Source: Hymenobacter arizonensis
Lineage (GTDB): Bacteria; Bacteroidota; Bacteroidia; Cytophagales; Hymenobacteraceae
Direction: 5' to 3'
Assembly: GCF_900115775.1 (NCBI RefSeq)
Contig: NZ_FOXS01000007.1
Coordinates: 1-64,000 of the forward strand
Length of the DNA stretch: 64,000 nt
Made by a program: the position numbers and the translations under genes. Below the pieces are notes generated by a model. It was not told where the DNA came from. It saw only the letters and a list, made by a program, of their open reading frames with translations, and made no database searches. The stretch's first letter is position 1. The number at the start of each line of letters is the position of its first letter. Of the stretch, positions 16,459-24,891 are shown piece after piece.

Positions 16459-16946
16459 TTACCACGGCTTACCTCGACTCTCCACTAGGACTGGTTTCGC
16501 TTACTGGTTCCGACGCGGGCTTGAGTGCCGTGAGCTTTCACAACACCGAGGGGAATACGGCCACGCCGTTGGCGGCCGTGCCTGCTTGCCTGCAGGAGGG
16601 GCACCGCCAGCTGCAGGCTTATTTTGGCCGCGAGCTACGGGCCTTCAGCTTAAGCTACGCCCCGGCTTTTGGCACCGACTTTCAACGTCAGGTCTGGACG
16701 GTGCTGAGCAACATCGGCTACGGCCGCACCGCATCTTACCTCGACGTAGCCAAGCTGCTGAACAACCCCAAATCGGTGCGGGCCGTGGGCGCTGCTAATG
16801 GCCAAAACCCGCTGGCCATTGTGTGGCCCTGCCACCGCATTATTGGCGCCGATGGCAGCCTGACGGGCTACGCTGGCGGCATGCACCGCAAAAAGTGGCT
16901 GCTGGAATTTGAGCAGCCCACGCGGCAAGGCGGGCTGTTTGGGTAA
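16455..16946 (+). CDS. Methylated-DNA--protein-cysteine methyltransferase
   Basis: The 163-aa protein is a full-length Ogt-type repair protein that moves the alkyl group from O6-methylguanine to its own cysteine. The active-site motif is IVWPCHRIIG (about residues 121-130), preceded by the helix-turn-helix-like YGRTASYLDVAKLLNNPKSVRAVG with the arginine finger region, and followed by LTGYAGGMHRKKWLLEFE. It overlaps the upstream glycosidase gene by 4 bases. A palindromic repeat (16977-17071) follows. Confidence 0.95.
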   Translation: MITTAYLDSPLGLVSLTGSDAGLSAVSFHNTEGNTATPLAAVPACLQEGHRQLQAYFGRELRAFSLSYAPAFGTDFQRQVWTVLSNIGYGRTASYLDVAKLLNNPKSVRAVGAANGQNPLAIVWPCHRIIGADGSLTGYAGGMHRKKWLLEFEQPTRQGGLFG

Positions 16947-16976
16947 TACCTGCTAGGGTACAGAGATGAAAAAAGG

Positions 16977-17071
16977 CGTCATGCTGAGCGCAGCCGAAGC
17001 ATCTCGCGTGTGGTTGTAATTCAATCGTTCAACGAAGCAAGCGAGATGCTTCGGCTGCGCTCAGCATGACG
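16977..17071. repeat. Palindromic repeat, 31-bp perfect arms (copy 1)
   Basis: Bases 16977-17007 are the exact reverse complement of 17041-17071 around a 33-nt loop. The right arm matches the right arm of the element at 62024-62114 in 27 of 31 positions, so the two are copies of one dispersed repeat family. It lies between the convergent methyltransferase and esterase genes. Confidence 0.85.
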
Positions 17072-17150
17072 TTCTGTTGCTATGACGGTCTACATGCCGT
17101 GCTGTTACAACTGCTTCTTACATCGAATTGATAGTTGGTATAATCAGCCC

Positions 17151-18035
17151 CTACGCTCCCACCATCTTCAGCAGGCCTTTGTAGATAATGTTGTGCTGCC
17201 AATACATCTGTAGCACCATGGGAATGTGGTGGCGCCCGGGAATGACGGTATAAGGTGCCGGCTGCCCAATGGTCTTGAGACGGTCGCGAAAACGGCCGGA
17301 ACTGCTGCTGATGCTGGGATACGTTTCGCCGCCGATGAAAAACAGAAACGGTGGAATACCGGGCCGGATTTTGTAGATGGGCGACTGCGCCTTCCACACG
17401 GCTGGGTCTTTGCCGAAGGGCACGAGGTACTGCTGGTCACCGTCGTACTTCATTTCTTTGAGGTAGCTGTACATATCGAGTCCGGCCGGGTCGTTCATGA
17501 TGGCGCCGCGCACTGGGTTTTGAGGCAGGCCATGACGCGCCAGCAAGTCGTCGTCGGTGGCGAGCAGGGCTGCCAGGCCGCCCCCGGCCGAGTGGCCCAT
17601 CACGAAGACCCGGGCCGGGTCGCCCTGGTACTCGGCAATGTACTGCACGGTCCAGGCCAGGGCGCGGGCGCAGTCGGCGGCTTGCTCGGGCACCTGCACG
17701 GCGGGCGCGAGGCGGTAGTTGATAATGACGGCCACCACCCCTTGTTTGGCCAGGCGGCGCCCGATGAAGGTGTAGATGTTCTTGCTGCCGCTCGTCCAGC
17801 TACCACCGTGGATGAACAGTACCACCGGGTAGCCGGCCGCGCTGGGCGAGGCTTTATTGGGCGAATACACGTCCAGAATGTGCCGCTCTTTGTCGAACCC
17901 GGCCACTGAGGTGGGCAGATAAGCCAGGTCTTTGGTGCGGCGGCTCGGGCGAGCCGCCACGTATTCGGTGGCCAGAACCAGCACTACCACCGCCAGCAAC
18001 AGGGCCACGGGCATCAACAACAGGAAACGACGCAT
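17151..18035 (-). CDS. Exported or membrane-anchored alpha/beta-hydrolase (esterase/lipase)
   Basis: The 294-aa protein starts best at ATG 18035, giving an N-terminal hydrophobic segment (MRRFLLLMPVALLLAVVVLVL) that is either a signal peptide or an anchor. The oxyanion-hole HGGSW (in VVLFIHGGSWTSG), the nucleophile elbow VMGHSAGGGLAALL, a catalytic Asp candidate near FFIGGETYPSI or later, and a His in PGRHHIPM fit the carboxylesterase/BD-FAE hydrolase group. The substrate is unknown. It is divergent from the TPR gene. Confidence 0.88.
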   Translation of the reverse strand: MRRFLLLMPVALLLAVVVLVLATEYVAARPSRRTKDLAYLPTSVAGFDKERHILDVYSPNKASPSAAGYPVVLFIHGGSWTSGSKNIYTFIGRRLAKQGVVAVIINYRLAPAVQVPEQAADCARALAWTVQYIAEYQGDPARVFVMGHSAGGGLAALLATDDDLLARHGLPQNPVRGAIMNDPAGLDMYSYLKEMKYDGDQQYLVPFGKDPAVWKAQSPIYKIRPGIPPFLFFIGGETYPSISSSSGRFRDRLKTIGQPAPYTVIPGRHHIPMVLQMYWQHNIIYKGLLKMVGA

Positions 18036-18135
18036 ACAGTCAACAGCAAGGAAGAGCCGCCGCCAACTGCTGGCGGGGTGGCCCACCTACGCCCTGGCGC
18101 CGGCTGCAGTTTGCCGCAAGCGCCGCCCAGGGCCA

Positions 18136-18169
18136 TTGAATGCCCGTGCCGCTATTGGCTTTATCTTTG
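18136..18169 (+). promoter_or_regulatory. Promoter of TPR protein gene (TTG ... TATCTTTG)
   Basis: TATCTTTG at 18162-18169 is a perfect -7 box; a TTG at 18136-18138 lies at about the -33 position. The leader to the likely start at 18232 would be about 55 bases. Confidence 0.55.
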
Positions 18170-18231
18170 TCAGTAACCTTACCCGGTGTTTTTTAAGAAG
18201 ATTGGGTTCACTTATTATTTATTTCCCTGCC

Positions 18232-18999
18232 GTGTTGATTTCTGCTTTTTTCAAAACTGTTTCGCAGTCGCTGGCTGCGGCGCTGCTCTTCGGGCTGCTT
18301 GTAGCGGCACCTGCACAGGCGCAGCGCAAGGGCCGCACCAGCTCAACCGCCAACGCCGATGGCAGCCTGGCCGCCACAACCGGCTCCCGCGCGGCGCGGC
18401 TGCAGCCCCTGTTTGGTGGCCTTAGCCCAGCGCAAGCCACCCAGATAATTGGCGAGGCCCAGCTAAAGGCCATTACCGCCAGCTTTCCCTCCTCTGCCGA
18501 GGCCAGCACCTTTTTCACCACCAAAGGCTACGAGTACCTGAGCGAAAACCAGCCCGATACCGCCGCTTACCGCTTCAATCTGGCTTGGCTCCTTAACCCC
18601 CAAAACGCCGACGCGTACCGGGGCCTGGGCATTGTGGCCAGCGCCCAGCCTACGCCCGATGCCGCCATCGACCTGCTCACCAAGGGCCTGGCGCTTTCTC
18701 CCAGCAACACCCTAATGATGAGCGACCTGGGCACCAGCCACCTCATTCGCTACGGCCAGACCAAGAAGAAAAAGGACCTCACCACGGGCATGAGCCTGCT
18801 GCAGCGCGTGACAACCCTCGACCCCAACAACGCCATAGCCTGGCAGCAGATGGGCCGCGGCCTGTACTACCAGGAGAAGTACGCTGAGGCGTGGGAGGCC
18901 GTGCACAAAGGCCAGTCACTCAATGTAAGCAGCCTCGATTTTGACCTCATCAGCGACCTGCTGGCCAAGCAGCCCGACCCGCAGGGGACTTTCAAATAA
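18232..18999 (+). CDS. Exported tetratricopeptide-repeat protein
   Basis: The 255-aa protein has a signal peptide (SAFFKTVSQSLAAALLFGLL, cleavage near AQAQRKG). The start is GTG 18232 or TTG 18235; upstream in-frame sequence lies before the promoter box. After a low-complexity serine/alanine stretch, three or four TPR units can be seen, e.g. AAYRFNLAWLLNPQNADAYR, AIDLLTKGLALSPSNTLMMS and GMSLLQRVTTLDPNNAIAWQ with the W-x-x-x-G and A-x-x-P positions. TPR proteins serve as scaffolds; no partner is evident. A FRZ/T9SS link is not shown. Confidence 0.82.
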   Translation: MLISAFFKTVSQSLAAALLFGLLVAAPAQAQRKGRTSSTANADGSLAATTGSRAARLQPLFGGLSPAQATQIIGEAQLKAITASFPSSAEASTFFTTKGYEYLSENQPDTAAYRFNLAWLLNPQNADAYRGLGIVASAQPTPDAAIDLLTKGLALSPSNTLMMSDLGTSHLIRYGQTKKKKDLTTGMSLLQRVTTLDPNNAIAWQQMGRGLYYQEKYAEAWEAVHKGQSLNVSSLDFDLISDLLAKQPDPQGTFK

Positions 19000-19157
19000 G
19001 GCTGGCTCGCGCATCAGGTTTCGGCGGTTTGAGCGTTAAGCTTCGTATAAGCGGACTTCACGCGGCGCTCTGGCGGTGAGCCTACCCAAACCAGATGTCC
19101 GGTTTAGTGGCCAAACGCCTCAGCCAACGCGGCTTTTTTTAACTTTAAACCGTTTCT

Positions 19158-19892
19158 ATGCAGTTTCGTGCATTGTTTTTTGGACTCGTGGCCGCTGCCC
19201 TGTTGGGGAGCCATGCGGCACAAGCCCAGTTCACCCGCCAGGTGCGCCACTACAACACCCAGGGCCGGCCCTACTACCGCGGGCCACTGCACGTGACGCT
19301 GGGAGCGGGCACCGCTCTCTACGACGGCGACCTGGGCAACAGCCCAGCCGACAACTTCTTTGGGCCCGCCGCAAGCCTGGGCGTGCTCTACCGCCTGACT
19401 ACGCGCCTGCACATTGGCAGTGAATTTTCGTACGTGAAAATGGGTGCCCGCGACAAAGCCCAGGAACGCGGCCTGGCTTTCACCAGCAACAATGGCTTGG
19501 GCACGGTCTTTTTCCGGTTCGACCTGCTGCACGACGAGTCCATTTTTGCAGCCTCGCAAGCGGAGGCGCCCATTTTTCAAGTGTACTTGCAAGCCGGCGC
19601 CGGGCTGATGCTTTACAACCCACGGTCGTACATAGGCAGGGAGCGGCCTGTCGGACAAACCGTCTATTTGACTCCCGAGCGCAATGACTACCCGGCCCTG
19701 GCCGGCGTGCTGCCCGTAGGCGCCGGCTTTCAGGTGCGCCTTACCGACCGGCTGCGCACGGGCATAGAAGGTAACTACTACTTCACGTCCACCGACCAGC
19801 TCGACGACATCAACCTGCGGCTTGGTGGCGCTTCCCGCAACAAAGACGGGTTCGGAACGCTGATGCTGAAATTCGATTACGCCCTGGAGTAG
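19158..19892 (+). CDS. Outer-membrane beta-barrel protein
   Basis: The 244-aa protein has a clear signal peptide (MQFRALFFGLVAAALLGSHA, cleavage near AQAQF). The mature protein alternates hydrophobic and polar residues with many aromatic strand ends: GPLHVTLGAGTALYDGDLG, GPAASLGVLYRLTTRLHIGS, PIFQVYLQAGAGLMLYNP and a C-terminal FGTLMLKFDYALE. This is the pattern of a small OmpA/OmpW-like 8-stranded barrel. Ligand unknown. It ends at a strong bidirectional terminator shared with the M4 peptidase gene. Confidence 0.8.
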   Translation: MQFRALFFGLVAAALLGSHAAQAQFTRQVRHYNTQGRPYYRGPLHVTLGAGTALYDGDLGNSPADNFFGPAASLGVLYRLTTRLHIGSEFSYVKMGARDKAQERGLAFTSNNGLGTVFFRFDLLHDESIFAASQAEAPIFQVYLQAGAGLMLYNPRSYIGRERPVGQTVYLTPERNDYPALAGVLPVGAGFQVRLTDRLRTGIEGNYYFTSTDQLDDINLRLGGASRNKDGFGTLMLKFDYALE

Positions 19893-19925
19893 CAGCCGGG
19901 CTGGCAACACCACACCCACTCACGC

Positions 19926-19974
19926 CACCACAAGAAAGGCCCGTCAGCATTGCTGACGGGCCTTTCTTGTGGTG
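19926..19974. terminator. Strong bidirectional terminator, 24-bp perfect dyad
   Basis: Bases 19926-19949 pair exactly with 19951-19974 (CACCACAAGAAAGGCCCGTC arm start). It lies between the convergent ends of the barrel gene and the M4 peptidase gene; the A- and T-containing parts of the stem can serve both strands. Confidence 0.85.
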
Positions 19975-19987
19975 TTATGCAGTCAGG

Positions 19988-22432
19988 CTATTCCTTCACA
20001 AAGCGCTGATGGAACACTTTCTGCCCGTCGCTCACGCTCAGAGTGTACATGCCCTTGGCCAGGCTGCTCACATTGAGGGTGCCGTTGCTGTAGCTGGCGC
20101 CGGACACCCGCACCCCGCGGATGTCGGTGAGCACAACGCTGGTGGCCTCGGCATTGCCGGGCAGCACGAGGCGCACGGCGTTGGTAGCGGGGTTCGGGTA
20201 CACTTCCAGCGTGCGGGCCATCTCGTTGCCGAGAGGCGTTGCGGCGCCGGTCAGGCTGTAGGAGTCGGCGGCGAGGGCTGCGCCGCCGGTGATGTTCACG
20301 GTGTAGTCTTCGGTTTCGCCGTAGCTGTAGCTGTTGCAGCTGGTGGTGGCCGAGTTGTCGCTCACAATAACCCGCATGCGGGTAGTGCCCGTTTTGGCCG
20401 TGGTGGGCACCGTGAAGGTTCCCGACAGAGTGGCCGCGCTGCTGCTCGAGCCGCTTACCACCAGCTCCCCGGCATCGGTGAACACGCCGTTTTTGTTGTA
20501 GTCAATGTATATTTTCCAGTACTCGGTGTAGGCAGTGCCCGCAAAGCCGGCGCTGAAGCTAACAGTTTGCGAGGTGCCGGCGCCTATGCTCGGAGCGGCC
20601 AGGGCCGTGCCGTTGTAGTAGCCACCATCGGCGGCCGAGGTCCGCGCCAGGGTGCCCAGCTTCACGTAGTCAATCCACTCGTAGGCAACGCTGCTACCTT
20701 TGGAGGTGCAATACGTAACCGTAGCGGGAGGAGTGCTGCCACCGCTATACGCGGCACCCACGCCCACGGCGCTCCAAGCGTTGGTAACGGCGATTTCCTG
20801 GGCCGAGCCAGCCCCATACAGGTCTTTGGCCGACTGGATGGAGTAGGTGCGGGCGGCCGCGTAGTTGCTCGAAGCCGTGAGGTAGACGCTCTCGGTGCGG
20901 TAGGCTATTTTGGCCGCCGCATCAATGCCAATGCCGGTCACGCTGTAGGCGGTGCCCAAATCGTTGGTGCCGCTGCCTCCCACCGTGAGGCGGTAGAACC
21001 AATGGTTGAGCACGCCCGAGTTGGTGTGCACGCCGCCGTTGTCGCCAGTGCCGGCATACCAACTAGTGCCTTTGTAAGTATCGGGCTGGCCTTCGGCGTT
21101 GGGGTTGCTCATGGAGCGCAGGGCGGGCCGCACTTTGTCAATGTCTTCGCCGATGAGCCAAGTTTGCTTGCTGGGTGCTTTATAGTACTCCACGCAGGCC
21201 CCCCAGATGTCGGAGAAACCTTCGTTCAGAGCGCCCGACTCATTAGAGTAAGTCAGATTGGCGGTGCTAGAGCACACGGCGTGGCCAATTTCGTGCGCCG
21301 CCACGTCGAGCGACGTCAAAGGCTGAAAGCGGGTGTCGCCGTCGCCGTAGGTCATCACCGAACCGTTCCAATAAGCATTTTCGAAGCCCTTGCCGTCGCT
21401 CGGGGTGTCGTCGAAGTGCACGTAGCTCTTGATTTTGGCGCCCGCATTGTTGTAGGAGTTGCGGGCGTGCACGTTTTTAAAGTAATCGTAGGTGCTTTGG
21501 GCGCCCCAGTGCGCGTCGAGGGCGGCGTTGTCGAAGTTGGCGTTGTTGTATTCCGTCCAGCTGTTGTCGGCGTCGATGAAGTCGACGGCGGCGGTGTAGC
21601 TGTTGCCCTTGCGGGCGTTGTAGGTTTCTATGCCCGAGCCGCGGGTGAACTCCCGCAGATAATAGCCTCCGGTAGTGGTTTCGGTGGCGCTGCTCACAGT
21701 GCCCGAATAGCGCGTGCCAAAGGTGCCGGTAGCGGCCGCATGCTTGATGATGTTGTCCTGCAGCACCACTTCGCCGGTGCGGGCGTCCACGTAGATGTAG
21801 GCGCGGCTCACGGGCTGCTGGGCGTAGATGTTAAACTTCCAGGCCAGCACCAAGGGGCCGTTTTCGGCGTCGCGGCGGCTGTCGCGCACTACCACTAGCT
21901 CCCCTTTGGGCGCGTAGGTGGCGGCTTGGTCGTTTTCCTGCTCTTTCAGGCCGGCTTCCTCGGCGGGGTCCTGCCACATGTATTTGCGGGCGCCCACTTT
22001 GGCTAGCGCCTGGCGCAGAGCGGCAGCTTCTTTCAAGGCCGGCGTAGTGTTTAGGCCTTTGATTTTTTCAAAGTCCCCGCTAATGCTTTCAACTGCGCCG
22101 CCTTTGGCGTGCACGTTATAGTCGGCATGCTCTACGCGCACGCCTTTGTAGAACTGCGCGAATTTCTGGTGGGTAAAGCCCAGCTGGTCGGTTTCGGTGC
22201 GGCCAGGCCGCAGCTGGTCGTCGTCGGTGAGGGCCAACTGCTGGCGTAGTACCAAGGCAGCATCAGCAGCTTTGTAGCTGGCTTTGCCAGCGGCGTTGAA
22301 TTCTACTAGTTCGGGTTGGTTGTCGGGGCCCATTACCTTGGCCTTAATGCGTGCGGCGTCCTGCGCCTGTGCCGTGGTAGCGGCCAGGGTGCCGAGCAGA
22401 AGCAAGGCAGCAGTAGAGTATTGTTTTCTCAT
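19988..22432 (-). CDS. Secreted M4 (thermolysin-type) metallopeptidase with T9SS sorting domain
   Basis: The 814-aa protein has a signal peptide (cleavage near TAQAQDA), an FTP/PepSY-type propeptide (about residues 30-220), an M4 catalytic domain (about 240-560), a GEVED domain (about 600-720, ending SYGETEDYTVNI) and a type A T9SS sorting domain (EVYPNPATNAVRLVLPG to the terminal QRFVKE). Zinc ligands are in AAHEIGHAV and NEGFSDIWG, and the catalytic His region in HTNSGVLNHWFYRL. It should be exported by T9SS as a zymogen and act extracellularly as an endopeptidase. It stands alone, with about 215 AT-rich bases upstream. Confidence 0.95.
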   Translation of the reverse strand: MRKQYSTAALLLLGTLAATTAQAQDAARIKAKVMGPDNQPELVEFNAAGKASYKAADAALVLRQQLALTDDDQLRPGRTETDQLGFTHQKFAQFYKGVRVEHADYNVHAKGGAVESISGDFEKIKGLNTTPALKEAAALRQALAKVGARKYMWQDPAEEAGLKEQENDQAATYAPKGELVVVRDSRRDAENGPLVLAWKFNIYAQQPVSRAYIYVDARTGEVVLQDNIIKHAAATGTFGTRYSGTVSSATETTTGGYYLREFTRGSGIETYNARKGNSYTAAVDFIDADNSWTEYNNANFDNAALDAHWGAQSTYDYFKNVHARNSYNNAGAKIKSYVHFDDTPSDGKGFENAYWNGSVMTYGDGDTRFQPLTSLDVAAHEIGHAVCSSTANLTYSNESGALNEGFSDIWGACVEYYKAPSKQTWLIGEDIDKVRPALRSMSNPNAEGQPDTYKGTSWYAGTGDNGGVHTNSGVLNHWFYRLTVGGSGTNDLGTAYSVTGIGIDAAAKIAYRTESVYLTASSNYAAARTYSIQSAKDLYGAGSAQEIAVTNAWSAVGVGAAYSGGSTPPATVTYCTSKGSSVAYEWIDYVKLGTLARTSAADGGYYNGTALAAPSIGAGTSQTVSFSAGFAGTAYTEYWKIYIDYNKNGVFTDAGELVVSGSSSSAATLSGTFTVPTTAKTGTTRMRVIVSDNSATTSCNSYSYGETEDYTVNITGGAALAADSYSLTGAATPLGNEMARTLEVYPNPATNAVRLVLPGNAEATSVVLTDIRGVRVSGASYSNGTLNVSSLAKGMYTLSVSDGQKVFHQRFVKE

Positions 22433-22648
22433 GTAGACAGTAGGCTTTTGAAGTGATTCACGTATGGCTTATTTTGAATATTTATCAATTAAGCCAACGC
22501 AAACTAGTCAAATTCATTAACACTTCTGCTTTTTATTGAAAACATCGATAAAAAACACGCGTTTACTTGAGACAGTTAAAATGCGAATTGCATTCTACTC
22601 AATTGAAACATTCCTTTAACACGAATTACTAAAACGGGTCGGTTCTTG

Positions 22649-23971
22649 CTAGCGCTTTGCCGCGTTGAGGTAATCGGCCGCAAGAGTGGCCAGCGTTTTC
22701 ACGCCCAGCGTCAGGCCGCTTTCGTCGATGCGAAACCCAGCCGTGTGGTGGTCGGCCGTCTTGGCCGGGTCCTGGCCTTTGCTCATGCCGCCCACGAAGA
22801 GGAACAACCCGGGCACTTTCTCTTGGTAGAAAGAGAAGTCTTCGGCTCCCGTCACGGCCTTGATTTCGCGCACATGCGTCGGGCCTGCCGCGGCCTGCAG
22901 GGTGGGCAGCATCTGCGCCGTGAGGGCGGGGTCGTTGTTGGTAACGGGTACGTATGGCTCGATTTTTACTTCGGCTGTGGCGCCGGCACTCTCGGCAATG
23001 TTGGTGGCAATGCGGCGGATGGAGGCCCAGATTTGTTTTTGCACGTCCGTATTCAGGGCCCGAATGGTGCCGCTCATTTCCACATCGGGCGGAATCACGT
23101 TGTAGCGCACACCGGCGTTGAGGGTGCCCACCGTTACCACGGCGGCATCGTCAATCAGCTTCACTTGGCGGCTCACGATGGTTTGCAGGCCCAGGATAAT
23201 CTGGGCGGCGGTCACTACCGGGTCCACGCTGTTCCAGGGGTAGGCCCCGTGGGCGCCTTTGCCGCTCACCTTGATGGTGAACCGGTCGGACGAAGCCATT
23301 ATCCCGCCCGGTCGATAAGCCAGGTTGCCCACCTCGGTCTGCGCGTTGATGTGCACGCCGAACACCGCGTCGACCTTGGGCTTGTCGAGCACGCCTTCTT
23401 TCACCATGAGCTTGGCGCCGCCCTCCACGCCCGGCAACGACCCTTCTTCGGCGGGTTGAAAGATAAATTTCACGGTGCCCGGCAGGTCTTTCTTAACCTG
23501 GCTCAACACCTCGGCCGCGCCCATGAGCATGGCCACGTGGGTGTCGTGGCCACAGGCGTGCATCACGCCCACGGGCTGCCCAAGGTAGGTGGCGGTGGCC
23601 TTGGAGGCAAACGGCAAGTCATTAGACTCGGTGATGGGCAGGCCGTCCATGTCGGCCCGCAGGGCCACCACCGGGCCGGGCTTGCCGCCCCGCAAAATGC
23701 CCACTACGCCGGTGCGGGCCACGCCGGTTTGCACCTCTATTCCCAGCTTTTTGAGGTGGGCGGCGATAATGCCAGCGGTTCGGGTTTCCTCATTGCCTAG
23801 TTCGGGGTGCTGGTGCAGGTCGCGCCGCCAGGCTATCACCTTGCTTTCTTCCTGCGCAGCCAGCTGCGCAATGCGGGCATTAAGGGCGGGAGTTTGGGCA
23901 AGGGCGGGGCCGTGGGCCGTGGCCAGCAGCACGCCAGCCGTGAGTACAGAAGTGAGGGTACGCATTGTCAT
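22649..23971 (-). CDS. Exported M20-family amidohydrolase/peptidase
   Basis: The 440-aa protein starts at ATG 23971 (or 23965), giving a signal peptide (MRTLTSVLTAGVLLATAHGP, cleavage near ALAQTP). Metal-site motifs are complete: RRDLHQHPELGNEE, ALRADMDGLPITE, HACGHDTHVAML with the Cys-Gly-His ligand set, the Glu pair in PAEEGSLPG, and AVTGAEDFSFYQEKVPG near the C-terminus. This is the M20D subgroup (hippurate hydrolase, N-acyl-amino-acid amidohydrolase, IAA-conjugate hydrolase). In the periplasm it would cleave N-acylated amino acids. A TAACATTG box lies upstream. Confidence 0.93.
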   Translation of the reverse strand: MTMRTLTSVLTAGVLLATAHGPALAQTPALNARIAQLAAQEESKVIAWRRDLHQHPELGNEETRTAGIIAAHLKKLGIEVQTGVARTGVVGILRGGKPGPVVALRADMDGLPITESNDLPFASKATATYLGQPVGVMHACGHDTHVAMLMGAAEVLSQVKKDLPGTVKFIFQPAEEGSLPGVEGGAKLMVKEGVLDKPKVDAVFGVHINAQTEVGNLAYRPGGIMASSDRFTIKVSGKGAHGAYPWNSVDPVVTAAQIILGLQTIVSRQVKLIDDAAVVTVGTLNAGVRYNVIPPDVEMSGTIRALNTDVQKQIWASIRRIATNIAESAGATAEVKIEPYVPVTNNDPALTAQMLPTLQAAAGPTHVREIKAVTGAEDFSFYQEKVPGLFLFVGGMSKGQDPAKTADHHTAGFRIDESGLTLGVKTLATLAADYLNAAKR

Positions 23972-24022
23972 TAAAAAATTGAACGGTAAGGGAGCGCAGC
24001 ACGCCATTGGGGTGTTGCAAGG

Positions 24023-24030
24023 CAATGTTA
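24023..24030 (-). promoter_or_regulatory. Probable -7 box TAACATTG of M20 gene
   Basis: One mismatch to TAnnTTTG on the minus strand, with a TTG about 19 bases further upstream. It lies about 50 bases before ATG 23971. Confidence 0.4.
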
Positions 24031-24073
24031 AGCCAACGTAACCAAGCAACGTGCTACTGTTGAGCCGGCGCCG

Positions 24074-24081
24074 TATTTTTG
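24074..24081 (+). promoter_or_regulatory. -7 box TATTTTTG of PAP2-like gene
   Basis: A perfect TAnnTTTG match. Its position makes the upstream TTG at 24086 an unlikely start and supports GTG 24125, with a leader of about 37 bases. Confidence 0.5.
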
Positions 24082-24124
24082 TGCTTTGTTTTTTGGTTAT
24101 CGATTTCCAAAACTCATCTTTTCC

Positions 24125-24820
24125 GTGGCTACGCTACTAACTCCTTCTTTCCCGCAAACAGCTTCTGAAAACCACTCCACCCAGCCCGGCGCGCATGCCT
24201 GGCCAGCGGCGTGGGCGTGGGCGGGCTTCCGCTGGCGCTTAGGCTTGGTGGTGCTGCTGCTGCTGAGCCTGCTGCTCGTGGTTCCGCAGTTCTACCATTT
24301 CATCCAGTCGCGCCCCGGCCAATTACTGAACGACCCTTTGCTGGCGCTGCTGCCCGTGCACGATGTATCGGGCCCGACGTTCGCCCTCATTTACAGCAGC
24401 ATCGCGGCCACGCTGGTCTTTTTGCTGCCGCGGCCCAAGCTGTTGCTGCGGGCCCTGTGGGGATACTATTTGCTGCAGCTGCTGCGCATGCTCACACTGT
24501 GGCTGGTGCCGCTGGAGCCTCCCACTGGCCTGGTAATCTTGCACGACCCGCTGATAGACCACATTTTTGAAGTCACGACCCAGCCCATCGTCCGCGACTT
24601 GTTTTTCTCGGGCCACACGGCCACCATGGCCTTGCTGGTGCTGGCCGGGCGTGGCCGCAAGTGGCGCCACGTGATGGTGCTAATGACCCTAGCCGTGGGC
24701 CTGCTGGTGCTGGTGCAGCGGGTGCACTACTCTTATGATGTGCTCGCGGCGCCGTTTTTTGCTTGGCTAGCCTACTGGGTAGCCGGCCAGGTGTGCAAGC
24801 GCAGAGACTTCCGCTTTTAA
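24125..24820 (+). CDS. PAP2/sphingomyelin-synthase-like membrane protein
   Basis: The 231-aa protein has about six membrane segments. It shows LFFSGHTATMALLVL and, about 35 residues later, HYSYDVLAAP. The spacing and form (SGHT then HYSxDVxxA) match the PAP2_C domain of sphingomyelin synthases and ceramide phosphotransferases rather than the KxxxxxxRP form of ordinary PAP2 phosphatases. It probably transfers or removes a phospho-headgroup on a lipid at the membrane. Start taken at GTG 24125 after the promoter box. Sphingolipids are known from the Bacteroidota, but no serine palmitoyltransferase gene is in this window. Confidence 0.8.
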   Translation: MATLLTPSFPQTASENHSTQPGAHAWPAAWAWAGFRWRLGLVVLLLLSLLLVVPQFYHFIQSRPGQLLNDPLLALLPVHDVSGPTFALIYSSIAATLVFLLPRPKLLLRALWGYYLLQLLRMLTLWLVPLEPPTGLVILHDPLIDHIFEVTTQPIVRDLFFSGHTATMALLVLAGRGRKWRHVMVLMTLAVGLLVLVQRVHYSYDVLAAPFFAWLAYWVAGQVCKRRDFRF

Positions 24821-24831
24821 ACTAAGCAACT

Positions 24832-24879
24832 GCTAAACAAGAAAGGACACCCCGGTCGGGGTGTCCTTTCTTGTTTAGC
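24832..24879. terminator. Bidirectional terminator, 22-bp perfect stem
   Basis: Bases 24832-24853 pair exactly with 24858-24879 around the loop GGTC. It separates the convergent PAP2-like and SDR genes. Confidence 0.88.
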
Positions 24880-24891
24880 GACACGTGTACT

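Noticed and set aside
17932..18231. Upstream extension of the TPR protein
   Set aside because: It precedes the TATCTTTG promoter box and is very basic; the signal peptide begins after it.
19967..21898. 643-codon plus-strand frame opposite the M4 peptidase
   Set aside because: Composition is that of an antisense shadow (Gly/Ala/His/Val rich); the peptidase on the minus strand is unambiguous.
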